Of a stretch of 64,000 nt of DNA, positions 1-10,499 are shown piece by piece. Made by a program: the position numbers and the translations under genes. Source of the stretch: Umbilicaria muhlenbergii (lineage: Eukaryota > Ascomycota > Lecanoromycetes > Umbilicariales > Umbilicariaceae); assembly GCA_000611775.1 (NCBI GenBank), contig KK106983.1:2476808-2540807 (forward strand), read 5' to 3'. Position 1 is the first letter of the stretch. Each line of letters opens with the position of its first letter. The notes under the pieces are model-generated. The model did no database searches and was not told the DNA's origin. It saw nothing but the letters and a program-made list of their open reading frames with translations.

Positions 1-1140
1 TCAGATGTATTTTCATTGATTCAGGCAGTTCAAGTTCATATGTTTAAGTTGATACTTTTTTCTTGATTTAAAAAGGTTCTTTATTCTTGTGATTTAACTT
101 TTTGAATAAGTGAGTCATTTGAATGTTTTTTATTAATAATTATATTAAGTCTTTTACTTGATATGCTGAGGTCAACATTTAAATTCAGTTTGTAAAGTCT
201 TTCTGTTGAAGTTGTGCTGCTGTCATGTTCTCTTATAACATTGCATGTAAAACCTTCATATGATTCATTATGAAATCAGCTTTTTCCTTCAGAATTTATT
301 CTCTTGTCAGCAGAGGTAAGGTGATTGATTATTTAAGATTAAAGCTCATTCAAGAGTGATATTCTTTATTTGCAAAAAATGATAAAACTTTGATGAAGTC
401 AGAATCTGCATTGTTGGCTGTAAACTTAATCATTAATAATCATTTTGCTCAGTCATCCTGCTGATAGTTCACAAATGCTTTAAGATATCATTTAACATTT
501 GCATTTACATTTTCAGACTGTCCGTTTGTCTCAGGATGAAAAGCAGTTGAAGGTTTTAATTTAATTAAAAGTTGTTCACATAAGTACTTTCAGAGTAATG
601 CTACAAATTGTGATCCTCAGTCTGATGTAATTGTCTGTGGTAATTCATGAAATCTTCATATATTTTAAAGCAAGAGTTTAATAATGTATTTAATTAATGT
701 TCCCTCTTCTTTATCTGTTGAGCAAGAGATATAATGTCTTTCCTTAATTAATCTGCAAATGACTGTCAGGATTATGTTGAATCCTTCACTTTTAAATAAC
801 TCAATAATTAAATCAAGTGAAATATCTTGTCATGAGTGACTTGAAATTGAAAGTGATTTCAGAGCTTCTTAATACTGCTCATTCATGTTCTTTGTTCAGC
901 AGCAGATGTGACAGTTTTAAATAAAATGACTGATTATTTAATTCATTCAAGGTTAGTAGTAGGAGCATACAAGCAGTTTCAGAGTCTTTCAATGTTTAAT
1001 ATGTTTTATTATCAGTTGTTCATGAGCTTCCTGAATTAATTATTATCATAATTTATTCTGATTCAGATCATTATCAATGCCTGAGACTTATATACATTCT
1101 TGATAAAGCAGTCAGCCTGTGTTCTCAGTGCAGTTACTGA
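1..1140 (-). pseudogene. Gy-A integrase, broken
   Basis: Read on the minus strand with stops ignored, 900-1080 resembles the integrase N-terminal zinc region of Gypsy pol: a His-containing 'HPGIERT'-like stretch followed by an aromatic segment. The DDE core would follow towards position 1. Most interruptions are TGA. The homologous copy at 21050-21990 lacks the stretch equivalent to about 615-1300 here. Assignment rests on position after RNase H and on the pattern, not on an intact motif. Confidence 0.7.
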
Positions 1141-1171
1141 GAGAGATCTTTGTTGAATGTCTTGTCTCAGT

Positions 1172-1387
1172 TCATAATAAGTTTAAAATTTCCTGGCAGA
1201 AATCATCTGCTTTCACATAATAAGTAATCAACTCATTTAAAGTTTCATTCAAGGCCTGTTCAGTTGATTCATTCAGGGCCTGTTCAGTTGATTCATTCAA
1301 GGCTTGTTCAGCTGATTTTAAAAGCTGAGAAGCTTTTTTCTTTTGTTCAATAATGATATATGAGTTTAAGCAGCAACTCAGTAGCAT
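1172..1387 (-). pseudogene. Gy-A pol linker with 8-residue repeat
   Basis: A short open stretch of 71 codons between RNase H and integrase. It contains three tandem copies of an 8-residue unit, EQALNEST, from a 24-bp DNA repeat at about 1246-1317. The N-terminal half is Lys/Gln-rich. It has no recognisable catalytic motif and is best read as the spacer joining RNase H to integrase. Copy 2 of the family lost two of the three units together with part of integrase. Confidence 0.6.
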
Positions 1388-1399
1388 GATTTAAGATTA

Positions 1400-2140
1400 A
1401 TATTGTAATCACTCATCATCTTCATTCTTTTTTAGTTGATCACCTGAGTGTTTAATAAGTGCATTCACCTTTTCATTTTCCTTGCCTGTTCAGTAGGTGA
1501 TCACAAAGTTGAATTATAAGAGAAATTCAGCTCATCTGACTTATCTGTGAGTCAGTTTCTTGATCATCATAAAGTACTTCAGGATCTTATGATCAGTTAA
1601 AATTTAAATCAGATCCTCTGTTTCTGCTAATTCAATGCATCATTTTTTTAAACTTTAAATGATAGTCAACAATTCCTTGTCATAGATTTCATAATTGTAT
1701 TCAGCTGATATAAGTTTCTTAAAGAAAAATGTCATTGAATGCATTAATTTTTAATCATCTTTCTGAGATAATACTCCTGTGGATATCAGATTAGATGAAT
1801 CACATTTAAGATAACATGTTCAGATTCAGTCAAAGTGTTGTAATACTGACATGTTAATCAATCAGTTCTTTAATTCATTAAAGGCTTGAAGACACTGTTC
1901 AATTTATATATTAAAGAGTATGTTCTTGCCTGTCAGTCTGATTAAAAGCTTTGTGATTTTGAAATATCTCTCTATGAATCATCAGTAGAAGTTACAAAAA
2001 CTTAAGAATGCCTGCAGCTGTTTTAAATTAATGAGCACTTCTTAAGTCTTTATAATCATGATCTTTTCAGAGTTTACTTGAATGTTATGATGTCTTATGA
2101 TTAATCTTAAGTATTGAGTTTCAGTCTTGTGAAATTTGCA
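1400..2140 (-). pseudogene. Gy-A RNase H region, broken
   Basis: Located between the RT and the linker and collinear with 22080-22830 in copy 2. Translation shows the expected run from the RT connection into RNase H, but stops and substitutions remove any usable frame. The role in an intact element would be removal of the RNA strand during reverse transcription. The call is mainly positional. Confidence 0.55.
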
Positions 2141-2149
2141 CTTCTTGAT

Positions 2150-2690
2150 TTCAGCTTGTAAATTTGCCTTTCTCAGTCATTCTAGAATAATTCAGACATG
2201 TGTTCAGTGTTCAGATAAAAACTTTGAATAGATCAAGATATTATTCAGATATGTTGTACAACATGTGTTCAATAAATTAAATAGTACATTATTAATAAAG
2301 TGCTGAAAGGTGACTAATCTGTTAGTGAATTTGAAAGGCAAGATCTTATATTTGTAAAAATCATGTCTTGTTTGAAAGGTAGTCAGGTCTTCAGATTCAA
2401 GATTTATTTGTATATAATGAAATGCCTGTTGTATATTGATCTTGATGAAGTACTTTGCTTTTAAAATCTGAGTCAAGGTTTTCTCAATCAAAGGCAATGA
2501 GTATCAGTCTTTCTTCATAATTGAATTCAGCTTTCAGTAGTTGATGCATAATCATAAAGACTCATCTTTCTTTCATATAAACAGAATCAGTGAGGCTACT
2601 GATGATTGACTGACTTCAATGAAACTTTTTTATAAGTTGTCTTTTATGTAGTTCTTCACTGCTATCAGTTCCTCATGTGACATATTGTAG
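2150..2690 (-). pseudogene. Gy-A reverse transcriptase, catalytic motif lost
   Basis: Minus-strand open segment 2204-2497 (97 codons) is clearly Gypsy RT: a PLIE start, a FIKINIQQAFHYIQI block equivalent to motif A, TFQTRHDFYKYKILPF, and the YxDD region. The usual YLDD reads YLNN here, so both catalytic aspartates are Asn, as expected from G-to-A changes in GAT/GAC codons. The enzyme would have made cDNA in cytoplasmic particles. In copy 2 this same RT was split by insertion of Gy-E. Confidence 0.9.
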
Positions 2691-2710
2691 AGGAGTGTGT
2701 ATCTGAGCTT

Positions 2711-2947
2711 TTACTCACTTTTTAAGATGATCTTATGATCATAGAGTTGATGTGAAGAGAGTTTATTCACAGCTTTTTTAGAAAAGACATCAATCAGATT
2801 ATGATATTCAGAAGAGGAAATCACCTTGATATTTAATTCACTTAACTTCAGTTCAAGGTTCAATGCTTTCTTAATCTGTTGAATAAAGATGACAAAGATT
2901 TCATTGCTTTTCTTCATATTTAATATAAATGATGCTGCATCAATCAT
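2711..2947 (-). pseudogene. Gy-A protease-RT spacer
   Basis: A 78-codon open stretch ending just before the RT. It contains YHNLIDVFSKKAVNKLSSH followed by YDHKI, the conserved lead-in to Gypsy RT domains (normally a DVFS...LPPHR.YDHKI pattern). The Pro and Arg positions have become Ser and Gln, consistent with C-to-T change. No protease active-site triplet lies in this segment; protease must lie further upstream on the minus strand. Confidence 0.8.
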
Positions 2948-3058
2948 CTTGATATTGACTGCATGTGAGGGGTTATTACCCTTTGATGTGAAGGTTGATT
3001 CAGGAGCTTTTGTGATGAATTTCTTTAAAATCTGATAAGTTTTCAGTGATTCAGATTT

Positions 3059-3240
3059 AATTATTCAGTTCATTCATTCATTCAGTGTTCAGTCCTTCAG
3101 TTCAGTTGGTTCATTCAGTTTCATTCAGTTGTTCAATTCAGTTCATTCATTTGATTTCATTCAGTTGTTCAGTTTAGTTCATTTGTTCAGAGTTCATTCA
3201 TTCAGTTTCATTCATTCATTCAGAGTTCATTCATTCAGTG
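3059..3240 (-). repeat. Low-complexity TTCATTCAGTT-type repeat in Gy-A pol
   Basis: About 180 bp built from short variants of TTCATTCA and GTTCAGTT. On the coding strand these are GAATGAAC/CTGAAC steps that would encode an Asn/Glu/Arg-rich spacer if the TGA codons were originally CGA or TGG. Copy 2 has a much shorter version at about 38595-38668, and an analogous run occurs between protease and RT of Gy-E at about 25550-25610, so the tract varies in length between copies. Confidence 0.75.
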
Positions 3241-3249
3241 AGAAAATCA

Positions 3250-4560
3250 CTAATCAGTTCACAGGGTTGATTAAAATTCAGATGTGATTCATTTAAGAGA
3301 GTCTTAATATAATGTCAAGATCTTTCATGTCTACAATCATCATGAGGATGAGTCACTGAGAATGATCACAAACCTTCATAATTGAATAAATTACATGTGT
3401 AACTCATCTCACTGTCTTCTTCTGAAAATCATGTAAGGTTCAGAGCTTTGACAATGATACTGCCTTAATTTCAGATCATTCAATCAAAGTCTTTGTCAAA
3501 TTAACATTTATGAATGCATATCTGATTAACTCAGTATCAAGTAAGGTCTTGACTCATAATTTAATTTTATTCAGAGTGAGCTTGCAATCTGCTTTAAACA
3601 GTGTTCAGGTGAACAGAACATCTTCATTAATCATTAATATTAATATCACAAGAGGATTATCATTAATTTTTATCATGATTTTAATAAAGAAACGCCTTTT
3701 CCTGAATTTAATTCAAAATCAAAATCAGAATTAAATATGATTTATTGCATGCATCTTGATGCTGAAGTTTCTTTCTTTTTGTTCTTGTTTAAACAGTTTA
3801 AGGCAAGATGCTCTTGTTTAATATATTTAAAGTAACATTCTTTCTTCATCTGTTGTTCTTTGATGACGTCTGAGTGTGATGTTCAGTTTGGTGTTCAGGG
3901 AACTGACTCAGTGATTGTTCAAGTAGTTGATTTTAAGATTTCAATAAAACATTCAGTCCTTGTATGAGTTTGACTTGCAGAGAGGAGTGTTTAATTCAAT
4001 TAAAATTTAATGATCTTCTTTGCATTCAGCAGTCATAAAGTCTGATTGATTCATTGACAGCACTTGATGAGTTCATAAAGATCTTCAGGTCTGTTGTTGT
4101 TAATGTTTAATTATTATTGAATGATGTTGTTCACCTTGTTCAGAAGTTCTCCTATTCAGTATAAATTAAGAAACTCATTCAGTTCAATAATATATCACTG
4201 AAAATCAGCTCAGAAGGACAGAAAGTCTTTAAATTCTTAATAAAACTTATGAAATTCATTAATGATAATATGTTTTTGATCTGAGTCTCTGTAGATTCAG
4301 GTCAAATATTTTAGCAGTTTAATAATATTTAAATAAACTGTTCAAGATGCTGAATTCATTTGAGGCTTTATGTGTTTAACAGAGTCACTTTTAACTTTTA
4401 TTTTCACATATGTTATCTTCATCTGTTCAGTGAGGTATTGTTCATTCATTGCTAATAAGTAATTTCTAATCTTCATTACTCATTCATCATATTTTGAATG
4501 ATCATCAGAGAACATCAGTGAATCAGGAAGCTTTAATAATTTAAATGATTTTTTAACTGT
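3250..4560 (-). pseudogene. Gy-A gag C-terminal and protease region, broken
   Basis: Minus-strand translation of about 3950-4500 gives a Gypsy-type gag pattern (an FKDFLSF segment, then ELNEFLNLY, and an NNRPEDLYELI stretch), interrupted by TGA and TAA. The 3250-3750 part, just before the repeat, is where the retropepsin should lie, but I could not find an intact D-S/T-G motif. The open plus-strand frame at 3510-3734 is a shadow: it recurs in copy 2 at 38942-39148 only because the DNA is homologous. Confidence 0.6.
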
Positions 4561-4578
4561 GAGTTGAGGAGAATCAGG

Positions 4579-4899
4579 TCAGAGGGTGCTTATGATTATG
4601 ATTTTTTGTTTAAGATATGTGATCACATCAGCTTGTTTAATAACTTTCTTCTTTAATTTCTTGTTCTTATTCTTCATTCTTTCATGATTCACTTGTAGTT
4701 CTTCATGTGCCTTTATAATGATGTTGATTTCACTCAAAGACTGCTCATGATCAGTGATTAATTGTTGAAGAGCAGTCATTGCTTCACAGGAATATTCTTG
4801 TAAAAGGTTAATTAAAGTCTCTGCAATCAGAGCTGTCAGGATCTGATTGATCAGATTTTCATTTAAAGTGAATTGTTCATCATTTGCAGAAGTCAACAA
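4579..4899 (-). pseudogene. Gy-A gag N-terminal coiled coil
   Basis: A 106-codon open stretch starting MLTSANDEQFTLNENLIN. Residues about 55-95 form a charged heptad-like segment rich in Lys, Glu, Ile and Leu (HEELQVNHERMKNKNKKLKK), consistent with a coiled coil. It lies about 190 bp inside the 5' LTR, where gag should begin. The same N-terminus is found at 53590-53692, and the following part at about 40020-40231, where the LINE split copy 2. In life it would help assemble the particle. Confidence 0.75.
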
Positions 4900-5085
4900 A
4901 GACTCTTTAATTCATGAGTAAACTACACTATTAATTTCTCTGATCATCATGATTGATTTCTGATTTTAATTTTAATTTTAAGTTTTAATTCTGATTCTGA
5001 GTTCTGATTCTGATTTGATTTCAATTTGATTCAGAATTCATTCAGGATGCCTCACAGCAGGAGAGAAAAAGTAAGATTAAAATAA

Positions 5086-5339
5086 TGTCAAGATTATGCA
5101 GATTATGAATCAATACATGTGTTTTAACAGCTGACATTTAATTACAGAGAAGAATTCTAATCTAAGAAGTAAAAAGAAGAAAAAGCATAAAGATTAAAAT
5201 CTTTATGTGTGCATTAAACTCACTAATCTAATCACTGCTAACTCAATTAGTTGTTCAGTTCAGTACATCATTTGAATCATTTAGTTCAGTTTGATGTACA
5301 TCATTCAGTTCAGTTCAACATTCAGGCATAAACTTGACA
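5086..5339 (-). repeat. Gy-A 5' LTR, 254 bp
   Basis: The plus strand starts TGTCAAGATTATG and ends CATAAACTTGACA, so the ends form the inverted pair TGTCAAG/CTTGACA. A second LTR of exactly 254 bp lies at 53885-54138 and a partial one (150 bp) at 20881-21030. It is AT-rich with several TTCAGTTCAGT steps. It would have carried the promoter and polyadenylation site. No target-site duplication can be checked because the other end lies outside the window. Confidence 0.9.
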
Positions 5340-6160
5340 CTTGAGGCACTTAAAAGTCTGAGTGCAGTTTTTAATTCAGATGAATGATACTTCCTTTTTA
5401 ATCAAGGTGATAAGAGGTTTGATTATTCTGAAAAAGTCATGTATGAATTAATGATAAAAATTAATAAAGTCAATAAAGTCCTGAACCTCTTTGAGGTTGA
5501 TTGACTTAACTCAGTTTATGACTGCTTTCATTTTTTAAGAATTCATATGAAGTCCTTCTTCTGAGACAATGACACTCAGGAAGACTGTCTCAGAGACATT
5601 AAATTCACATTTCTTGATGTTGACTTGTAAGTCAGCATCACAGAGATGTTCAAGAATTTTTTTAATATGAATTTAATGCTTCTTTCTGATCTTGCTATAG
5701 ATCAGGATATTGTTCAGGTATGCTTAACAGATGTCATTAAGAAAATCTTATAAAATGTTGTTAATGTATTACTGAAAGATGCTCAGCTTGTTGATCAGTT
5801 TAAACAGTAATACCTTATATATGTAAAAGCTCAGAGCAGTAATAAAGATCATAAGATCCTCATTATTTAAGTGCATATATAATTTATTGAAGGTGGTGAT
5901 AATGTTGAGCTTAATAAAATATTTGCATTTTAAAATCTTTTCAATCACCTCTTTAATGAGTGATAAGAGATAATGATTCTGCTTTGTGAGGACATTAAGT
6001 CTTCAGTAGTTCATGTAAAACTTAAGATCTTCATTCACTTTTAAAGTGAACAACACTGATGAGGAATATGCTGCTTTGCTGAAAATGATGAAATCTTTAA
6101 AAAGATTCTCATTAAGATATTCTTTAACCTTCTGAAGCTTGTAGGGTGACATATAATAAG
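5340..6160 (-). pseudogene. Gy-B RT C-terminal half and start of RNase H
   Basis: Read on the minus strand, the segment shows an RT with a YLNDILIYS motif (catalytic pair D-D changed to N-D), then a VNIKKCEFNVSETVFL block and an EVQDFIDFINFY block. The latter matches the 'V..FLGF..FYR' sequence that marks the start of the RNase H part in Gypsy pol. It is broken by TGA/TAA. The N-terminal half of RT continues to about 6160. Confidence 0.85.
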
Positions 6161-6167
6161 CTCAGCT

Positions 6168-7180
6168 TTAAGATGAGAGCTTGCTGACCTGAGAGCAGTC
6201 AAAGACATCAAGGTATTCATGATATTTTAAAGATAACTTCTGATATATCTTCTTAAGATGTTCAGAGGTGTTCATCTTGAGGCTTAATTCCTCTGAATAA
6301 CATTCTTGATTTAATGTCAGTTGTTTGTTTATGTTCTTTATTAACATAACAAATATTTGTACCTCCTTTTGATGAGTCAGCATGATGTAAAGTGTTGCTT
6401 TAACACTGCACACATGAAAAGAGTTGTCATCTGCAGTAGAGGCGGGTTGAGGCAGGATTTTTAAGGTGATCAGAGTGAAAGACAGGAGTGAAGAAGTAAG
6501 ATATTTAATAAAAGATGAACATTCTCCTTTTGCCTCTGCCTTCTTTGTAGTTGAGGAAGGGAAATTTTCTTTAAAGATAATGAAATCATCCTTCAGGTTT
6601 AGAAGGAGGTGATTTTAATTTATTTATAATTTTCTTAAAATGATGTCATGCTGTCTCAAGTCAATTATCAACATAAAGATGATAATCTTTTTATGCTTCT
6701 TCTTCACAAGCAGACCTGAGTATATGATGTGAGTTATTTTAAGCTTAAAGAGCTCATCATTATAATCATGTACTCACTTGAGCTTGAAGAGAGAAACAGA
6801 TTTCAGATTAAGCTGATCACAAATTATATGAATCAATCAATTATGAATGAGTAAGTAAACTGTGCAGCTGGTGTTTACTAAAGCTTGAAAGAATATATAA
6901 AACCCTTGAGAGTAAAAAGAGTAGATTGTAATAAACAGTTATAATGTAAAGAGCTTTAAGTCATCATTTATTGAACTGTTCAAACTGTTCAGACTGTTCA
7001 GAACATTTAGACTGTTTGAACAATGTTTATTAAGATTCAATAAAGAGTTCATGCTGCACAAAGAAATTAATTCACCCTTAATCATGACTTTGATGAGAGT
7101 CATTCATTTTTTAATTTAAAATCAGAGTCCTTCTGATTAATCTGCAGTTTATTAATTGAGTTATCACTTTAAAAAAGTGT
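6168..7180 (-). pseudogene. Gy-B protease and RT lead-in, broken
   Basis: The open segment 6168-6413 ends with YHEYLDVFDCSQVSKLSS, the conserved pre-RT block of Gypsy pol with Pro-to-Ser changes. Upstream, 6420-7180, lies the position of the retropepsin and the gag zinc knuckle, but many stops prevent naming the active site. A small ACTGTTCAGA-type repeat is embedded at about 6975-7030. Confidence 0.7.
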
Positions 7181-7219
7181 GACAGGCCTAGTCTTTTAAG
7201 TGTAATCACTGACAAGGTG

Positions 7220-8420
7220 ATCAAGTCAGTGACAGATGAAGCAATTCTCAACTTGTTTATTTACTTAATGTTACAAATTGATAGAAAGCCTCTTATTGAC
7301 TGCACTCAATGAAGTTAAGAAATGTATAACCAGCTGAGGAGTTGAAGACTCAAATATGACTCATTTAAATGTTTTAACATCCTTAGTAAAGGTGATTATG
7401 ATATTGATGTCTTTTTAATCCTTTATCACCTTGACAGCATGTTGCTCATTATCAAGGTATATGAGGTAAGTCTTCATAAATAATAATGAGTCAAGCTGAA
7501 TCATTTAAGATGACAGAGAGGATTGAAGACAGAGGAAGATTTTATCTCAGAGATCATTCATACATTGAGTTTCATCATACTCAAGAAAGGTAAAAAGATG
7601 ATAAAACTCAACATAAAAGTCAGAGAACTGTTTAAGACCTTGAATCAATTCAATGTAAGCTTGACAGTAATTCCTCAGTTTATTTAAGTTTTCATAAATC
7701 TCCTTCAGGTCCTTCAGAATCTCATTGACAGTATGATAAAAATTAATGACTGAGAGTTTATATGAAGAACAGGACTCAATGTGTTGAGCAGCTCTTTTAT
7801 TTAATCAAGACAGCATATACCTCATATGAGCAGTCTCAGTTGAATAGTGATCTTCATTGACACTTAATTTAACATTCATCTTACTCACTCAATCCTCTCA
7901 CGTGAGCTCATAACTGTCATTTGAAAAAGAAGAATTAAGAAGCTTCTGTGAATGCTTATCACTGTTCAGAACATTTGAACTATTTGAAATATTTAAAGAA
8001 TAAGTATTTTTTTAATTCATTCATCAGCGTTCCTTCAAAAGCTGATATTTGATGTTGAGGGCAGTGAAGTTGATTTTCAGAGAGATCACATGATCTTGTT
8101 ATTTAATGATGACATTCATAAGATCATTTTTTTTAAATTAATAAATTATGAACATTTTTATTAACTGTCATGCTTAAGTCCCTCTGCTCTTAAAGAGTGT
8201 TGAGTATTTTTAAAAACTGTTTTAATTTCACTTCTGCTCAACACTGAAGTTGTTTCACATTGATTATATCATAAGAAGTTTCAGCATCATCTTCACTGAT
8301 TCATTCATGATGTCATGCAGTTAAAATGAAGTACTTTTATTCTTTTCTTCTCCTCTTGAGTTCTTTAAGAGTTATGTTAAGTTTAAGGTAATTCATCTTC
8401 ATATTAAAAAGAGCTTCTCC
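7220..8420 (-). pseudogene. Gy-B gag, broken
   Basis: Minus-strand translation with stops ignored gives a recognisable fungal Gypsy gag: a VKLSVNEDHYSTE block, then RAAQHIES, then LKQFSDFYVEFYHLF with FLEYDETQ after it (the usual 'F..FY.EF..L....G.D' signature), and a C-terminal LSSQMIQLDSL. Nearly all breaks are TGA or TAA. Gag would have formed the capsid. The same signature is found in the fragment at 19447-20032. Confidence 0.85.
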
Positions 8421-8729
8421 TGCTTCATCTCTTTGCTCATGTTGATGAGATGAACTTGCCTCAGTGATTTTTTCTTTCTGAGCTTAATTGAGTGAAACTG
8501 TGCTCTCCTGAATCATGTCAGGGTTAATATTTAAGGTTGATTAACATGTCTTATGACAGGTTTTATTATGTCTGAGAATTATTAAACAGTGTCAGAAATA
8601 ATATTCTGTCAGAAAATGTTTTACAACTCTTTCACATGATACAGCTTTACCCTCAGTGAGGTGTTAATGATTTAATGTGTTGTTTTTTCAAGTTCTGCAT
8701 TTGATGTCTTTCTTGACTTAACAGTCTCA

Positions 8730-9220
8730 GTTCAGTGATTTCTTTAAATCTGACTCTTTCATAAAAGTAATTTAATTGTAGACTGATACACATCTGTATG
8801 ACTTAAGAGGTGTTGATGATTCAGTGTGTTGTTTAAATGATTCAGTGATTTCTTTTAATTTAAGATGTCATCCTCTTTAAGGTCTTTATGAGGTGTTTAG
8901 CTCAGTGATTTCTTTTAATTCAGCTCTTTCACAAGAGCAAGGTGAATGTAGATTATTTAAATTCAACTCAACTGCTTCATGAGTGTTCAGTGATGATGAT
9001 AACTGCATATTTATCATAACAAGTTCTTTTAACTCAACTGCTTCATGAGCTCTCAGGTTTTCATATGATTTAAGTTGACTGACACATGTTTATATGACTT
9101 AAAAGGTATTTTGATGATTTCTTTAAATTCAGCTCTTTCACAAGAGTAATTCAGTGTTGTTTTATATAATTTAAGTCAACTGATACACTTCTGTATGACT
9201 TAAAAGGTGTAGTTGCAGAG
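8730..9220. repeat. Degenerate tandem repeats upstream of Gy-B gag
   Basis: Several imperfect copies of an AGTGATTTCTTT core (about 8733, 8841, 8903 and 9113), usually followed by an AATTCAGCTCTTTCACAAGAG hairpin-like unit, plus three copies of a TGACTTAAAAGGTGT-ended unit. Spacing is irregular. By style they resemble the repeated short palindromes in the Gy-F LTR, so this may be a decayed LTR, but the ends were not found. Confidence 0.55.
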
Positions 9221-9741
9221 GTTATATTATCAGTGTTTTTCAGAGTCATCAACACACACAAGATTAATGTCTTTTCAAACAAGTTATTTCAGTTCAACTG
9301 TCTTATGAATATTAAGAGAATGAGAATTAATTTAATATCAAGATCATGCAGAGCTCATCATGCAAATATAATGATCAAGAGATTAATTTTATGAAGACAA
9401 GTATCTGATGATGAGCTGAGAACATATGCAAGGTGTCAAGCCTCAGCTGAGGTGCATTAAGCTTAATCAAGTACTAACATGCATCACTGAAATATTAAAC
9501 ACTCAAATTAATAATTAACACTCAAATGCTGTCATGCTCTTGACAGAACTTGTCACTCTTAACTTTTATTATAAATCACTTATAAGGTCTTGATAACATT
9601 TATAAAATCTCTTGAGGAAAATCAGGAAAGAGTGTTCTTATGACATTAATTAAATCTTGTTTAAACTGTTTGAACTGTTTAAACTATTTAAATTATTTAA
9701 TATGTTTGATGTCCCGCGCGTGTTTATGATGACAGGAGAGG

Positions 9742-9936
9742 TGATGACACACTGTAAATTTATCTTTTCTACTCCCCTTTCATTTTTGTTTAATATGACT
9801 TTATCAGAGCCTCACCTTTTCTTATTTTAACTTAATGTAGCTTAACAACTTATCTTAATTTAAGATAACTTAATAAAGTCAGCATAAAAGCTGACTTCTT
9901 AATAAATAGAATATGACATCTTTATCACTTACAACA
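9742..9936 (+). repeat. Gy-C 5' LTR (boundaries approximate)
   Basis: Shares its last 150 bp with 18370-18524. Starts at TGATGACAC if the same start as the right LTR is assumed; the first 50 bp do not align well, so either this LTR has lost an internal part or the start is wrong. A short CG-rich motif (CCCGCGCG) lies just outside, at about 9713-9721. Confidence 0.6.
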
Positions 9937-10499
9937 AAAATAATAACAACATCATCATAAATAATTATTAAGACATTATAAACTGCTTTAACAGTTAAAT
10001 CTTCTTATTTAGCATCAGTCTCAATAAAGTTTTAACTTTATCATGTAAATCATCAATCTGATGTTCACATCAGATATTAATTAACTGGCTTTAAATCAAG
10101 TTATGATAGCACTCAGTTATCAACTTCAGAACTTCATCAACTCAGATCATCATTAAACTGAAGACATCTTAATTATCAGGAAACAAGTCATCACCTGTGT
10201 TGTTTAAGAAAACACCAGATCAGCAGATGCTTAATTAAAGGAATTTAATTAATTTATTAAAGCAGAATCTCAAGAATCTCTTACTTGATCATCTGAGTGA
10301 ATCACAAATAAATCATGATTAAATTATGATATCTGTAAACTTTTAAAAGCTGTTTCAGCTGCTGTATTCTTTCATACACAACATTAAAGCTCATAAAAAT
10401 GAAAATGTTACTCCTCAACAGAACATCATCTTGACTCTTTTACTCACAACTCATTCACATCAGGATTATTCAATGAGCTCATTATTTAATAAATCACAA

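Larger units (their letters stand above)
1..5339 (-). mobile_element. Gy-A copy 1: Ty3/Gypsy retrotransposon, mutated, left end off window
   Basis: Minus-strand Gypsy element read from its 5' LTR (5086-5339) through gag, protease, RT, RNase H and integrase towards position 1. The 3' LTR lies outside the window. A second copy of the same family is aligned base for base over 20881-23113, 37939-40231 and 53584-54138, which fixes the order of the parts. All frames carry many in-frame TGA stops, so no protein can be made. The right flank (5340 onwards) is RNase H/RT sequence of another Gypsy family, so this copy sits inside Gy-B. Confidence 0.9.
5340..9741 (-). mobile_element. Gy-B: Ty3/Gypsy remnant and repeat-rich 5' region
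   Basis: Minus-strand Gypsy in the order gag (7220-8420), protease/spacer (6168-7180) and RT-RNase H (5340-6160). Its RNase H and integrase would continue left but are cut off by Gy-A copy 1. The span 8420-9741 has no clear coding and holds degenerate repeats; I could not define the 5' LTR with confidence. A gag fragment of a related element occurs at 19447-20032. Confidence 0.75.

Noticed and set aside
3510-3734. Plus-strand gene conserved between 3510-3734 and 38942-39148
   Set aside because: Both lie antisense to homologous gag-protease DNA of Gy-A copies 1 and 2, so conservation follows from the element and not from the antisense reading.
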